A stretch of DNA of 64,000 nucleotides from Bacteroidales bacterium (lineage in GTDB: Bacteria > Bacteroidota > Bacteroidia > Bacteroidales > JAIOZK01). Shown here piece after piece: positions 1 to 6,981 of this stretch. How positions within the stretch are numbered: the stretch's first letter is position 1; each line of letters starts with the position of its first letter. The position numbers and the translations under genes are program-made. Under the pieces are notes generated by a model. It did not search any database, was not told where the DNA came from, and saw nothing but the letters and a program-made list of their open reading frames with translations. The DNA lies in assembly GCA_021738625.1 (NCBI GenBank), contig JAIPBS010000004.1, forward strand, positions 62,001 to 126,000. The letters are read 5' to 3'.

Positions 1-1
1 G

Positions 2-304
2 AGGGAAGCCTACGATCTTTATGTGGGAGCAGGAATATCAAACAATCTTTTAGTAGGTAAAAAGAACATCAACGAATATCAAAAAGTAGGCTTAAATCGT
101 CAGGTACTGTATGAGGTGCGCCCAAATACCAGGGTGTATGTTCCTGGGATTACCGTGGGACTGGGGGCTAACTTCAATAAACTTGGCTTTGAGTTTCGAT
201 TTGTCAGGACTTCTCCTCATAAGGATGTCAGATATGAAAATGTGAAAACCTTTATGAATCAATATAATTTATTGATATCCTACAAACTGGGTAAAGGAAA
301 TTAG
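2..304 (+). CDS. Outer-membrane beta-barrel protein, C-terminal part (5' end outside window)
   Basis: The reading frame is open from base 2 to the stop at 302-304, so this is the 3' end of a gene entering from the left; a GTG at 23 is not a convincing start. The visible part has alternating hydrophobic/polar strands (ITVGLGANFNKLGFEFRF and, at the end, YNLLISYKLGKG). An aromatic-rich last strand is typical of Bacteroidota outer-membrane barrels of the PorT/OmpW kind. The family assignment is inferred from this pattern; the exact function is unknown. Confidence 0.6.
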   Translation, partial: REAYDLYVGAGISNNLLVGKKNINEYQKVGLNRQVLYEVRPNTRVYVPGITVGLGANFNKLGFEFRFVRTSPHKDVRYENVKTFMNQYNLLISYKLGKGN

Positions 305-325
305 CAAAACCAGAATTGTCTGTTG

Positions 326-937
326 TCATTTCACCTTAAAATCCAGCAACAATTCATTTTCTATATATGCCTTTAGTTGATCGCCTTTTTGCACGGGGCC
401 AACCCCAGCTGGCGTTCCGGTATAGATCAGGTCGCCCGTTTTCAGGGTGAGGAATTGCGAAATATAGGCAATGATCTCATCAAAGGAAAAGATCATATCT
501 TTCGAGTTTCCTTCCTGACGTTTTTCTTCATTTACCAAAAGACTGAAGTTGATGTTGTTGATATCCTTAAATTGACTGACAGCTCTGAATTTTCCTAAAG
601 GCGCTGAAAAATCAAAAGCTTTGGCAATCTCCCAGGGCAATCCTTTCTTTTTGCATTCGGCTTGCAAATCCCGCGCAGTAAAGTCAATGCCGATCCCGAT
701 CTCATTGTAAAAACTGTTTGCCAGCCGTTTGGGGATGTGCCGTCCAAGCTTGCAGATTTTTAATACCAATTCGGTTTCGAAATGGATCTCATTGGAAAAA
801 TCCGGGTAGAAAAAAGGCTGATTTCTTCTGAGGATGGCCGAATCGGGCTTTAAGAAAAATACCGGTTTTTCCGGCAAAGGATTTTTTAGCTCTTTGGCGT
901 GGTCGACATAATTGCGGCCTATGCAAATGATTTTCAT
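326..937 (-). CDS. Fumarylacetoacetate hydrolase (FAH) family protein
   Basis: This 203-residue protein matches the short FAHD1/YcgM-like branch of the FAH family, whose members cleave or decarboxylate acylpyruvates or oxaloacetate using a divalent metal. The N-terminal IGRNYVDHAKEL motif, metal ligands Glu54 and Glu56 (HFETELVL), Asp85 (GIDFTARD), Lys106 and the GDLIYTGTPAGVGP loop are all present, so it should be active. The exact substrate cannot be read from the sequence. It is transcribed alone on the minus strand, and its stop faces the barrel gene. The ATG at 935-937 is the only good start. Confidence 0.88.
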   Translation of the reverse strand: MKIICIGRNYVDHAKELKNPLPEKPVFFLKPDSAILRRNQPFFYPDFSNEIHFETELVLKICKLGRHIPKRLANSFYNEIGIGIDFTARDLQAECKKKGLPWEIAKAFDFSAPLGKFRAVSQFKDINNINFSLLVNEEKRQEGNSKDMIFSFDEIIAYISQFLTLKTGDLIYTGTPAGVGPVQKGDQLKAYIENELLLDFKVK

Positions 938-950
938 AACAGATTAGATT

Positions 951-1018
951 GACGTTAGAAGTTAGAAGCCGGAAGTTAGAGATTAGAAAGTTGCTTAATC
1001 TTCAGACTTCTGACTTCA
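951..1018. repeat. Degenerate heptanucleotide tandem repeat (GAAGTTA-like)
   Basis: Seven-base units follow each other without gaps from 958 (GAAGTTA, GAAGCCG, GAAGTTA, GAGATTA), then the complementary form (ACTTCTG, ACTTC) appears to about 1018. The array fills the gap between the FAH gene and the exonuclease stop codon. Similar arrays lie at 5825, 6954, 8208 and 57971. Confidence 0.7.
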
Positions 1019-1027
1019 AACCGGAAA

Positions 1028-1849
1028 CTATCTGACTAAATTCCCCTGGTTGAAGTTTCTAAGCTTGATGGCCGTGATCACCCGCTTGGTGGAACGGGGA
1101 AACTTGGCCTTCATCATCCAGTCGTAATATTGAGGCTCTTTTGAGAAAACCTCTTCAACGGGTTTACCCTTATATTTTCCAAAATTAAAACATTCGATCT
1201 GTTTTTCGTTGAAAACGACATGTCCGACCAAATCCACATTGCGTGTGTTATACGAAAACTCATGCAGGGCTTGCATGTCGTTTTGTACGGGTTTTGAAAC
1301 TATCCCGTCGAAATCCTCATATTCCTCTTCCTTGTATCTGTCGAGTTGAGCTTTTAGTATTTCAAAGGTAGCCAATGTGTCGGCCTCTGCAGTGTGGGCA
1401 TTGGGCAGGTCTTTCTTGCAATAGAATTTGTAGGCAGCTTTCAGGGTTCTGGGCTCCATCTTGTGAAAGATGTTCTGCACGTCGATGAAACGCCGGTTCC
1501 GCAGGTCAAATTCGATATCTGCTCTCAGAAACTCCTCAACCAGTAAAGGAATGTCAAACTTGTTTGAATTGTAACCTGCCAGATCGCAATTCTCGAACAG
1601 TTGGTTCAACTCGGGCGCCAGCTCCTTAAAAGTCGGTTCGTTTTCAACATCCGCATTGGTGATCCCATGAATGGATGTGGATTCGGCCGAGATAGGAATG
1701 GTTGGGTTGATCCTGTATGTTTTCAGTTGCGAATTGCCATCCGAATGCAATTTGTAAATGCTTATTTCGACAATACGGTCGCTGCCGATATTCAAACCGG
1801 TGGTTTCCAGGTCGAAAAAGGCAATGGGTCTGGTCAGGTTTAGTTCCAT
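1028..1849 (-). CDS. DnaQ-like 3'-5' exonuclease with C-terminal DUF3820-like domain
   Basis: Residues 8-170 form a DEDDh exonuclease domain: Asp13 and Glu15 in FFDLETTG, the middle Asp in NSNKFDIPLL, and His/Asp in HTAEADTLAT. This is the fold of the DNA polymerase III epsilon subunit. The C-terminal ~60 residues (NFGKYKGKPVEEVF, then YYDWMM) resemble the DUF3820 domain often attached to such exonucleases in Bacteroidota. A role in DNA proofreading or repair, or nucleic-acid trimming, is inferred. The ATG at 1847-1849 is the start. A hairpin and a possible promoter lie upstream at 1877-1938. Confidence 0.87.
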   Translation of the reverse strand: MELNLTRPIAFFDLETTGLNIGSDRIVEISIYKLHSDGNSQLKTYRINPTIPISAESTSIHGITNADVENEPTFKELAPELNQLFENCDLAGYNSNKFDIPLLVEEFLRADIEFDLRNRRFIDVQNIFHKMEPRTLKAAYKFYCKKDLPNAHTAEADTLATFEILKAQLDRYKEEEYEDFDGIVSKPVQNDMQALHEFSYNTRNVDLVGHVVFNEKQIECFNFGKYKGKPVEEVFSKEPQYYDWMMKAKFPRSTKRVITAIKLRNFNQGNLVR

Positions 1850-1876
1850 ATGTTAACAGGTGTTTATTAAGTGCAA

Positions 1877-1909
1877 AAGCAATCCGGGTCAAGTTGATCA
1901 GGATTGCTT
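1877..1909 (-). terminator. Hairpin between E2 gene and exonuclease gene
   Basis: A 9-bp perfect stem (AAGCAATCC/GGATTGCTT) encloses a loop that holds a nested TCAA-G-TTGA stem. Read on the minus strand it is followed by TTTTGC, so it could terminate transcription of the E2 gene. It also lies downstream of a -7-like element at 1931-1938 and could act as a leader structure for the exonuclease. Confidence 0.5.
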
Positions 1910-1930
1910 CAAAAAAGTATGAATTTCTTA

Positions 1931-1938
1931 CAAAAATA
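1931..1938 (-). promoter_or_regulatory. Putative Bacteroidota -7 element (TATTTTTG)
   Basis: TATTTTTG on the minus strand fits the TAnnTTTG consensus of the Bacteroidota primary sigma factor. It lies about 80 bases upstream of the exonuclease ATG. No clear -33 element was identified. Confidence 0.4.
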
Positions 1939-1940
1939 GT

Positions 1941-3257
1941 TTAAATGCTTTGATTGACGTCAAAGTTTTCCAGAACTTCTTTCAATCTCCTCAGGTACAT
2001 GCCTCCGAGCGCTCCGTCAACCACCCGGTGGTCGTAAGCAAGCGAAAGGATCATGATGTGCCTGATGCCGATCACATCGCCTTCTGTCGTTTCGATCACC
2101 ACCGGTTTCTTTCGGATGGCTCCGACGCCGAGGATGGCCACCTGGGGCTGGCTGATGATGGGTGTGCCGGTGAGGCTATCGAAACTGCCGAAATTGGTCA
2201 GGGTGAAAGTTCCGCCCTGGATTTCATCGGGCTGCAGCCTGTTTTCACGTGCCCGAACAGCCAGGTCGTTTACGTCTTTTGTGATGCCCAGTAAGTTTTT
2301 CTTGTCCACATCCTTCAGCACGGGAACGATCAGGTTTCCGTTGGGCAGGGCCGCAGCCATACCGATATTCACCTTTTTCCTGTGGATGATCTTCGTGCCG
2401 TCCACACTGGCATTAACCCTGGGATATTCCTTCAATACCTTTGCAGCCGCCTCTATAAAAATGGGTGTGAAGGTGATCTTTTCCCCTTCGCGTTTCAGGA
2501 AATCTGCCTTTACCTTGTTTCGCCAATTGACAATCGAAGTAACATCCACATCAATGAATGAAGTCACATGCGGAGAAACCCGCTTGGACATCACCATATG
2601 ATCGGCGATCATTTTGCGCATGCGGTCCATTTCGATTACTTCATCACCATCTGAAGTGGTAACTGCCGGTTGCTCAACCCTGGGCGGAGCAGCAGCGGGC
2701 GCAGCCTTTTCTTTTGGTGCGGCGGGTTTAGCAGTTGCTCCTTTTTCCCTTTTATCCAGGAAACCGAGAACGTCGCGTTTGGTTACCCTACCGTCTTTAC
2801 CGCTGCCTTTAATGGCATCCAGTTCCTGCCGGCTGATGTTTTCCGTTCTGGAAATGTTTTTAACCAGAGGAGAATAGAACCTGTCTGACTTGCCGTAGTC
2901 GGTATCGAAAGGTTGTTCCTGTTGCTCAGCCTTTGGCGCCGGTTTGGATTCGGCCTGAACCGTTTCTTTTGCATCCTCCTTTTCGGCCGGTGCGGGGGCC
3001 CCGACATCTTCTCCGCCTTCGGTTTCGATGATGGCGATCACCTTTCCGATTTCCACCACATCTCCTTCTTCAAAAAGTCTTTCTTTGATCACCCCATCGA
3101 CCGGCGACGGAATTTCGGAATCCACTTTGTCTGTTGCTATTTCTACAATGGGATCGTCTTCTTCCACCTGTTCGCCGACTTCCTTCAGCCAGCGGGTGAT
3201 GGTGGCCTCTATAATGCTTTCGCCCATTTTGGGCATCACAAGTTCAAATTTCCCCAT
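1941..3257 (-). CDS. 2-oxo acid dehydrogenase E2 (dihydrolipoamide acyltransferase)
   Basis: The 438-residue protein has the full E2 layout. A lipoyl domain spans about 1-75, with lipoyl Lys44 in EIATDKVDSEIP. An Ala/Pro/Lys-rich linker precedes a peripheral-subunit-binding domain around 128-170 (SPLVKNISRTENIS), followed by a second Ala/Pro linker and the acyltransferase domain. The catalytic His410 and Asp414 are in DHRVVDG near the C-terminus. It transfers acyl groups from lipoate to CoA in a pyruvate or branched-chain 2-oxoacid dehydrogenase complex. No E1 or E3 gene is adjacent, so the substrate is not decided by context. Confidence 0.92.
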   Translation of the reverse strand: MGKFELVMPKMGESIIEATITRWLKEVGEQVEEDDPIVEIATDKVDSEIPSPVDGVIKERLFEEGDVVEIGKVIAIIETEGGEDVGAPAPAEKEDAKETVQAESKPAPKAEQQEQPFDTDYGKSDRFYSPLVKNISRTENISRQELDAIKGSGKDGRVTKRDVLGFLDKREKGATAKPAAPKEKAAPAAAPPRVEQPAVTTSDGDEVIEMDRMRKMIADHMVMSKRVSPHVTSFIDVDVTSIVNWRNKVKADFLKREGEKITFTPIFIEAAAKVLKEYPRVNASVDGTKIIHRKKVNIGMAAALPNGNLIVPVLKDVDKKNLLGITKDVNDLAVRARENRLQPDEIQGGTFTLTNFGSFDSLTGTPIISQPQVAILGVGAIRKKPVVIETTEGDVIGIRHIMILSLAYDHRVVDGALGGMYLRRLKEVLENFDVNQSI

Positions 3258-3311
3258 GGATGTATTCTTTTATTATTGCTGAATTAACAAGCTTTTCGGT
3301 TGATTTGTTTG

Positions 3312-3319
3312 CAAAAATA
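3312..3319 (-). promoter_or_regulatory. Putative -7 element for the E2 gene (TATTTTTG)
   Basis: TATTTTTG on the minus strand lies 55 bases upstream of the E2 ATG and fits TAnnTTTG. It is one of several such elements in the window that stand at gene fronts. Confidence 0.5.
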
Positions 3320-3381
3320 CGCAATTTTTTTTATTTGGATTTATTCTATATAATACAAGTTCAGAACTCCTCATTTTTCCT

Positions 3382-3389
3382 TAGATTTG
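3382..3389 (+). promoter_or_regulatory. Putative -7 element for the Nramp-like gene (TAGATTTG)
   Basis: TAGATTTG fits TAnnTTTG and lies 25 bases before the ATG of the transporter at 3415. With the element at 3312-3319 it forms a divergent promoter region. Confidence 0.5.
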
Positions 3390-3414
3390 CATACCATCAA
3401 AACCCGGTTTATTC

Positions 3415-4686
3415 ATGCCCAAAACTTTTAAAAAGAGTTTTCTTCAAATGTTGGGGCCGGGCCTGCTTTATGCGGGAGCGGCGGTTGGGGTATCCCATTT
3501 GGTGCAATCCACCAAAGCCGGAGCCGGCTTCGGCTTTGATCTGGTCTGGGTATTGATCATCGTCAATATCCTAAAATACCCTTTTTTTGAGTTTGGCCCG
3601 CGATACGCCGCTTCTACAGGAAGCAGCTTGGTGGAAGGATATTACCGGGTAGGCAAATGGGCTATCATCCTGTTTTCCCTGCTCACCATCGCTACCATGT
3701 TTGCCATACAGGCTGCGGTAACCATCGTCACGGCCGGACTAGTAGCCAATATTTTCGGCATCGGGATCGACATCACCTTCCTTTGTGCAATCATCCTGCT
3801 GGTCACCACTCTCGTCCTCATCATCGGTAAATACAACACCCTTGACCTGATCATCAAAGTCATTATCTCTTTATTGGCAGTTTCCACCATCGTTGCGATA
3901 GCATTTGCCCTTGAAATAGATGTGATCAAAAAACCTGAAGCCATGACCGGGTTCATTTGGAGCAATAAACTGCATATTGCCTTTCTGATCGCATTTGTTG
4001 GTTGGATGCCCGCTCCCGTCGATGTTTCCGTGTGGCATTCGCTATGGTCTATCGCCAAGCGCAAGCAATTGAGGCAGATGCCTTCGCTGGGTATGGCCCT
4101 GGCGGATTTCAAGATCGGATACATCGGAACTGCTTTCCTGGCGTTGGGATTCCTGAGCCTGGGGGCATTGGTGATGCATGGAACGGGTGAACAGCTCAGC
4201 CCCAGCGGAAGCATTTTTGCCGGACAACTGATCGAAATGTACACCCTGCCCCTCGGCAGATGGGCTTACTGGGTGATCGCCATTGCCGCCCTCACCGCCA
4301 TGTTCAGCACCACCCTTACCTGCCTTGACGCCTATCCGAGAGTATTGAAAAGAACCACAGAGATGCTGGTGCCGGTGTTGCGTGAAAGCAGAAGGGAAAA
4401 CCTCTGGTTGACCCGGTTCTGGCTGATCATCCTGGTGATCGGCACGATTATCCTTTTAGGCGCCTTGTCAAATACCATGGGGTTTATGGTCGATCTGGCC
4501 ACCACCATTTCCTTTGTTACTGCCCCGTTTTTTGCGATCATGAATTACAGGGTGGTTACCGACCGTCATATGCCTTCCTTCGGCCGGCCCCAAGTCTGGC
4601 TCAAAATATACGCCCAAATTGGGATCGTTTTTTTATGCATCTTTACCCTGGCTTATATTATATTTGAAATCGGAAATATTTTTTAA
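3415..4686 (+). CDS. Nramp-related membrane transporter lacking canonical metal motifs
   Basis: The 423-residue protein has about eleven hydrophobic segments and the GPGLLYAGAAVGVSH start typical of the Nramp/APC-fold superfamily. In classical Mn/Fe Nramps, helix 1 carries DPGN and helix 6 carries MPH. Here the aligned positions read AAVGVSH and GWMPAPVDVS, so the Asp, Asn and Met metal ligands are not conserved. This places it with the divergent Nramp-related clades; Mg2+ or an entirely different substrate is possible. It is transcribed alone and divergently from the E2 gene. Confidence 0.8.
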   Translation: MPKTFKKSFLQMLGPGLLYAGAAVGVSHLVQSTKAGAGFGFDLVWVLIIVNILKYPFFEFGPRYAASTGSSLVEGYYRVGKWAIILFSLLTIATMFAIQAAVTIVTAGLVANIFGIGIDITFLCAIILLVTTLVLIIGKYNTLDLIIKVIISLLAVSTIVAIAFALEIDVIKKPEAMTGFIWSNKLHIAFLIAFVGWMPAPVDVSVWHSLWSIAKRKQLRQMPSLGMALADFKIGYIGTAFLALGFLSLGALVMHGTGEQLSPSGSIFAGQLIEMYTLPLGRWAYWVIAIAALTAMFSTTLTCLDAYPRVLKRTTEMLVPVLRESRRENLWLTRFWLIILVIGTIILLGALSNTMGFMVDLATTISFVTAPFFAIMNYRVVTDRHMPSFGRPQVWLKIYAQIGIVFLCIFTLAYIIFEIGNIF

Positions 4687-4716
4687 ACAAACAAATTGAT
4701 CATAAAGAAATTGATA

Positions 4717-4735
4717 GTCATTCGATAGTTATTCA
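4717..4735 (+). repeat. Two-unit trace of the 11-bp ATTC repeat
   Basis: ATTC cores at 4720 and 4731 are exactly 11 bases apart, and their flanks match the larger arrays at 6666 and 7862. It lies just downstream of the Nramp-like gene. Confidence 0.45.
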
Positions 4736-4768
4736 GCAACTTATCTCGATCTCCGACTTCCAACAAAA

Positions 4769-5224
4769 TCAATGTTCGTGATCCTCATGTCCGTCTTCTC
4801 CTGACTGGCCGAAGGTAGCCCTCAACCCGCCGATCAAATCCTGCTTTTCCTTTTCCGTAAAGCGGGCTTCGGGATGCATCCATTGATAAATATCCAAAGG
4901 CATGGTGCCTTTCTCAACCATCCCGGCTGCTTCATCGCCATGTTCAAAAGGAGGAACAGACATATTAAAGTGTTCCCTGCCTTCATGCACATCGGAAGCC
5001 ACCAACCAGCTGACAGGTGCCACATAAGCATACCAGGGCCAGTCCGTCTCATGGCTATGACAGTCGTAGCATGCCTGCCGAACAAGTTCGTGCGTACGTT
5101 CATTATTAAAATCAGGGGTTCCCTGCACTTCAGGGTTCTCGCGACTGACGGGAATGAACTGAATCATTATAATAAGGATGGCGATAACAATCAGAATAAC
5201 AGACCAGGTTTTTGATTTCTTCAT
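4769..5224 (-). CDS. Membrane-anchored haem-binding domain protein (monohaem c-type)
   Basis: A hydrophobic N-terminal anchor (residues 7-25) is followed by a periplasmic domain with one CxxCH site (Cys52, Cys55, His56) in the context RQACYDCHSHET. The sequence then continues with PWYAYVAPVSWLVASDV and a downstream Met-Pro (GTMPLDIYQWMHPEA). This is the pattern of the haem-binding domain family of Bacteroidota (PF14376-like). The C-terminus is rich in His and acidic residues. It probably carries electrons or senses redox state in the periplasm; no partner is adjacent. Confidence 0.82.
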   Translation of the reverse strand: MKKSKTWSVILIVIAILIIMIQFIPVSRENPEVQGTPDFNNERTHELVRQACYDCHSHETDWPWYAYVAPVSWLVASDVHEGREHFNMSVPPFEHGDEAAGMVEKGTMPLDIYQWMHPEARFTEKEKQDLIGGLRATFGQSGEDGHEDHEH

Positions 5225-5434
5225 CGGGTACGGTTTTTAATTTTCAATAAATATAAGAAAAAACTTAACTAAAAACTGTAGAATTATTGCCATAACTGGA
5301 TTTCTACAACAACAGACATCAGGCAGGTATAATTGTATGCTTGAGCTTTTACAGCTAATCCAAAATTTCAAGCCAACATTGGCATGAATTTTAGCCAACA
5401 TGATATAACTTTAAAAATCAAAATCAGGAAAGTC

Positions 5435-5788
5435 ATGAAGATCATTACAAAAAGATTTACACTTTTAATCACAATCGCAATGCTGATACCGGCTCTGTTG
5501 CCCGCCCAAAGTTTTTCTCCAGGCGTGAAAGTGGGTGCAAACCTTTCAACTATTTCAACGGGCCTGTCTTCTTCCAACGACTGGAGAGTGGGTTTACAGG
5601 CGGGTGTTTTCGGCAAAATCAGGTTGAATGACTATACGGCCCTGCAACCTGAGCTGATGTATGCCCAAAAGAAAGCTGGCGCGGATTTGCAATCCGGGCC
5701 TTTGTTCAGGTCTTTCGGTTCTCACAAAAACAATAACTGTGTATCCCAACTGTTCAGGCAAATTGCTCTTAAACTGATATGTATATGA
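5435..5788 (+). pseudogene. Truncated PorT-like outer-membrane barrel gene, cut by an inserted element
   Basis: From ATG 5435 the product has a signal peptide (to about AQS at residue 26). The start of a PorT-family barrel follows: SPGVKVGANLSTIS, then TALQPELMYAQKKAG, the usual second strand of this family. At 5675 the coding sequence runs straight into a 139-bp inverted-repeat element, and the rest of the frame to 5788 is element sequence without barrel character. No barrel remainder follows the element, so about two thirds of the gene is missing. An in-frame ATG at 5384 exists but lacks a signal-peptide start. Confidence 0.75.
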
Positions 5789-5813
5789 GCACGGATTGCA
5801 AATCCGCGCCAGC
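5675..5813. mobile_element. 139-bp inverted-repeat (MITE/REP-like) element, copy 1
   Basis: The left end begins GCTGGCGCGGATTTGCAATC and the right end is its near-perfect reverse complement, ending AATCCGCGCCAGC. Each end is also a small hairpin by itself (GGATT-TGC-AATCC). The same ends occur at 7979, 8176, 12368 and 12482. No transposase is encoded, so it would need one in trans. It truncates a barrel gene. The interior differs from that of the other two copies. Confidence 0.8.
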
Positions 5814-5824
5814 CAGGGGGACGA

Positions 5825-5870
5825 TTTCCAACTTCAAAATTCTGACTTCTAACTTCTATCTTCTATTTCC
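5825..5870. repeat. Heptanucleotide tandem repeat (ACTTCTA-like)
   Basis: On the minus strand the units GAAGATA, GAAGTTA, GAAGTCA, GAATTTT and GAAGTTG follow in 7-base steps. The array fills the gap between the 139-bp element and the ubiE promoter. Confidence 0.65.
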
Positions 5871-5871
5871 C

Positions 5872-5879
5872 TATCTTTG
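5872..5879 (+). promoter_or_regulatory. Putative -7 element for ubiE (TATCTTTG)
   Basis: TATCTTTG fits TAnnTTTG and ends only 7 bases before the ATG at 5887. This implies a very short or absent 5' leader. It argues against the longer in-frame start at 5779, which would lie inside the repeat element. Confidence 0.6.
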
Positions 5880-5886
5880 CCCCCTC

Positions 5887-6606
5887 ATGACTGAACAAGC
5901 AAAACAATACCGCCCCCTGCAAAAAATGTTCATGGAGGTGCCCGGCCGATACGATCTGCTAAACCGCATGCTCACCTGGCGCTTTGATGAAAACTGGCGC
6001 ATGGCAGCTGTGAAAAAAATCCTGAAGGATGAACCTGACAGGATACTCGACCTGTGCACTGGCACCGCCGACCTGCTGCTCCGCATTGCAAAAAAAGCAA
6101 AAAATGATACAGATCTGACCGGCCTGGACTACAGCCGTCTCATGTTGGAGATCGCCAGGCAAAAAGCAGAACGTAAAAAGTTTGAAAAAATCAATTTTAT
6201 CCACGGCGATGCTGCCGATATGCCTTTCCCCGATAATCATTTCGACGCCATTGGTATTGCCTTCGCCTTTCGCAATCTAACTTACAAAAACCCGGATCAA
6301 CAAAAATTTCTGAAAGAGATCCACCGGGTAACCAAAACCGGCGGCAAGTTTGTGATCATCGAAACCAGCCGGCCCAAAAACAAACTGATGAAGGCCCTCT
6401 TCAACAGCTATATGAAAATCGCAGTAGGGAAGATCGGTGGTAAAATGTCCGGGCACAAAGCTGCCTACCGTTACCTGGCCAACTCCGCCAGAAACTTCTA
6501 CACAGCAAATGAAGTCTGCGATTTGTTAAAAGGTGCCGGATTCAAAACCGTAACCTACAGGCATTTTGTGGGAGGGGTGGCGGCGCTGCATGTGGCGGTG
6601 AAGTGA
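5887..6606 (+). CDS. ubiE: Demethylmenaquinone methyltransferase (UbiE/MenG)
   Basis: From ATG 5887 the product is 239 residues, the normal length. It carries the family start (VPGRYDLLNRMLTWRFDENWR), the SAM-binding motif ILDLCTGTADLLLRIA, and the post-motif regions GDAADMPFPDNHFD and the ending KTVTYRHFVGGVAALHVAVK. It adds the ring methyl group to demethylmenaquinol, the last step of menaquinone synthesis. That fits the quinol-linked Nar and Dms reductases of this window. The extension to 5779 is rejected because it reads through the repeat and the promoter. Confidence 0.93.
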   Translation: MTEQAKQYRPLQKMFMEVPGRYDLLNRMLTWRFDENWRMAAVKKILKDEPDRILDLCTGTADLLLRIAKKAKNDTDLTGLDYSRLMLEIARQKAERKKFEKINFIHGDAADMPFPDNHFDAIGIAFAFRNLTYKNPDQQKFLKEIHRVTKTGGKFVIIETSRPKNKLMKALFNSYMKIAVGKIGGKMSGHKAAYRYLANSARNFYTANEVCDLLKGAGFKTVTYRHFVGGVAALHVAVK

Positions 6607-6962
6607 ATCGCCGTTAATCAGCATCCTTTATAGAACTGGAATGTATTGGTTAATTGTGATTCGTCATTCGATGGTCATTCAGTGGAAATTCAATTGAAAT
6701 TCGTTGGTCATTCGGTGGAAATTCAATTGAAATTCGTTGGTCATTCGGTGGAAATTCATAGTCATTCGTAGTTGTTATTTGTTATTCATTATCATTCAGA
6801 TAAAAGTAGTGCGAGCCTGGGTTTATGCACTGTAAGCAGATTAATATCTTTTAACATTCATGGAAGCCTTTATATTCCATAGGGTTTTGGCGCCTTCGGG
6901 GCTATCTATTATACAGCAAATATTCCAGGACACTGAAGTTCACGAAGAAGCTATTCCGGCTT
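6607..6962. other. Gene-free stretch between convergent ubiE and nuclease genes
   Basis: The stretch holds the 11-bp repeat array at 6659-6797 and the start of a heptad array near 6954. The part between them (about 6798-6953) shows no coding frame and no recognisable structure. Confidence 0.7.
6659..6797 (+). repeat. 11-bp phased tandem repeat array 1
   Basis: ATTC cores stand at 6666, 6677, 6688, 6699, 6710, 6721, 6732, 6743 and 6754, exactly 11 bases apart, with looser units to 6797. The unit consensus is ATTCRDTKGWM. Positions 6688-6720 and 6721-6753 are a perfect 33-bp (three-unit) tandem duplication, which points to recent slippage or recombination. It lies between the 3' ends of ubiE and the nuclease gene. 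Confidence 0.9.
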
Positions 6963-6981
6963 CTAACTTCCGGCTTCCGGG
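6954..6981. repeat. Heptanucleotide array overlapping the nuclease stop codon
   Basis: Minus-strand units GAAGCCG, GAAGTTA and GAAGCCG supply the last codons (Glu-Ala-Gly-Ser) and the TAG stop of the nuclease gene. The repeat therefore overlaps the end of the coding sequence. Confidence 0.65.

Noticed and set aside
2053-2601. 182-residue plus-strand ORF opposite the E2 gene
   Set aside because: It is a shadow of the acyltransferase domain; low-complexity Ser/Phe composition and no start signal.
5779-5886. Longer N-terminus for UbiE
   Set aside because: It would be encoded by the inverted-repeat end and the heptad array. A -7 element sits at 5872, after that start.
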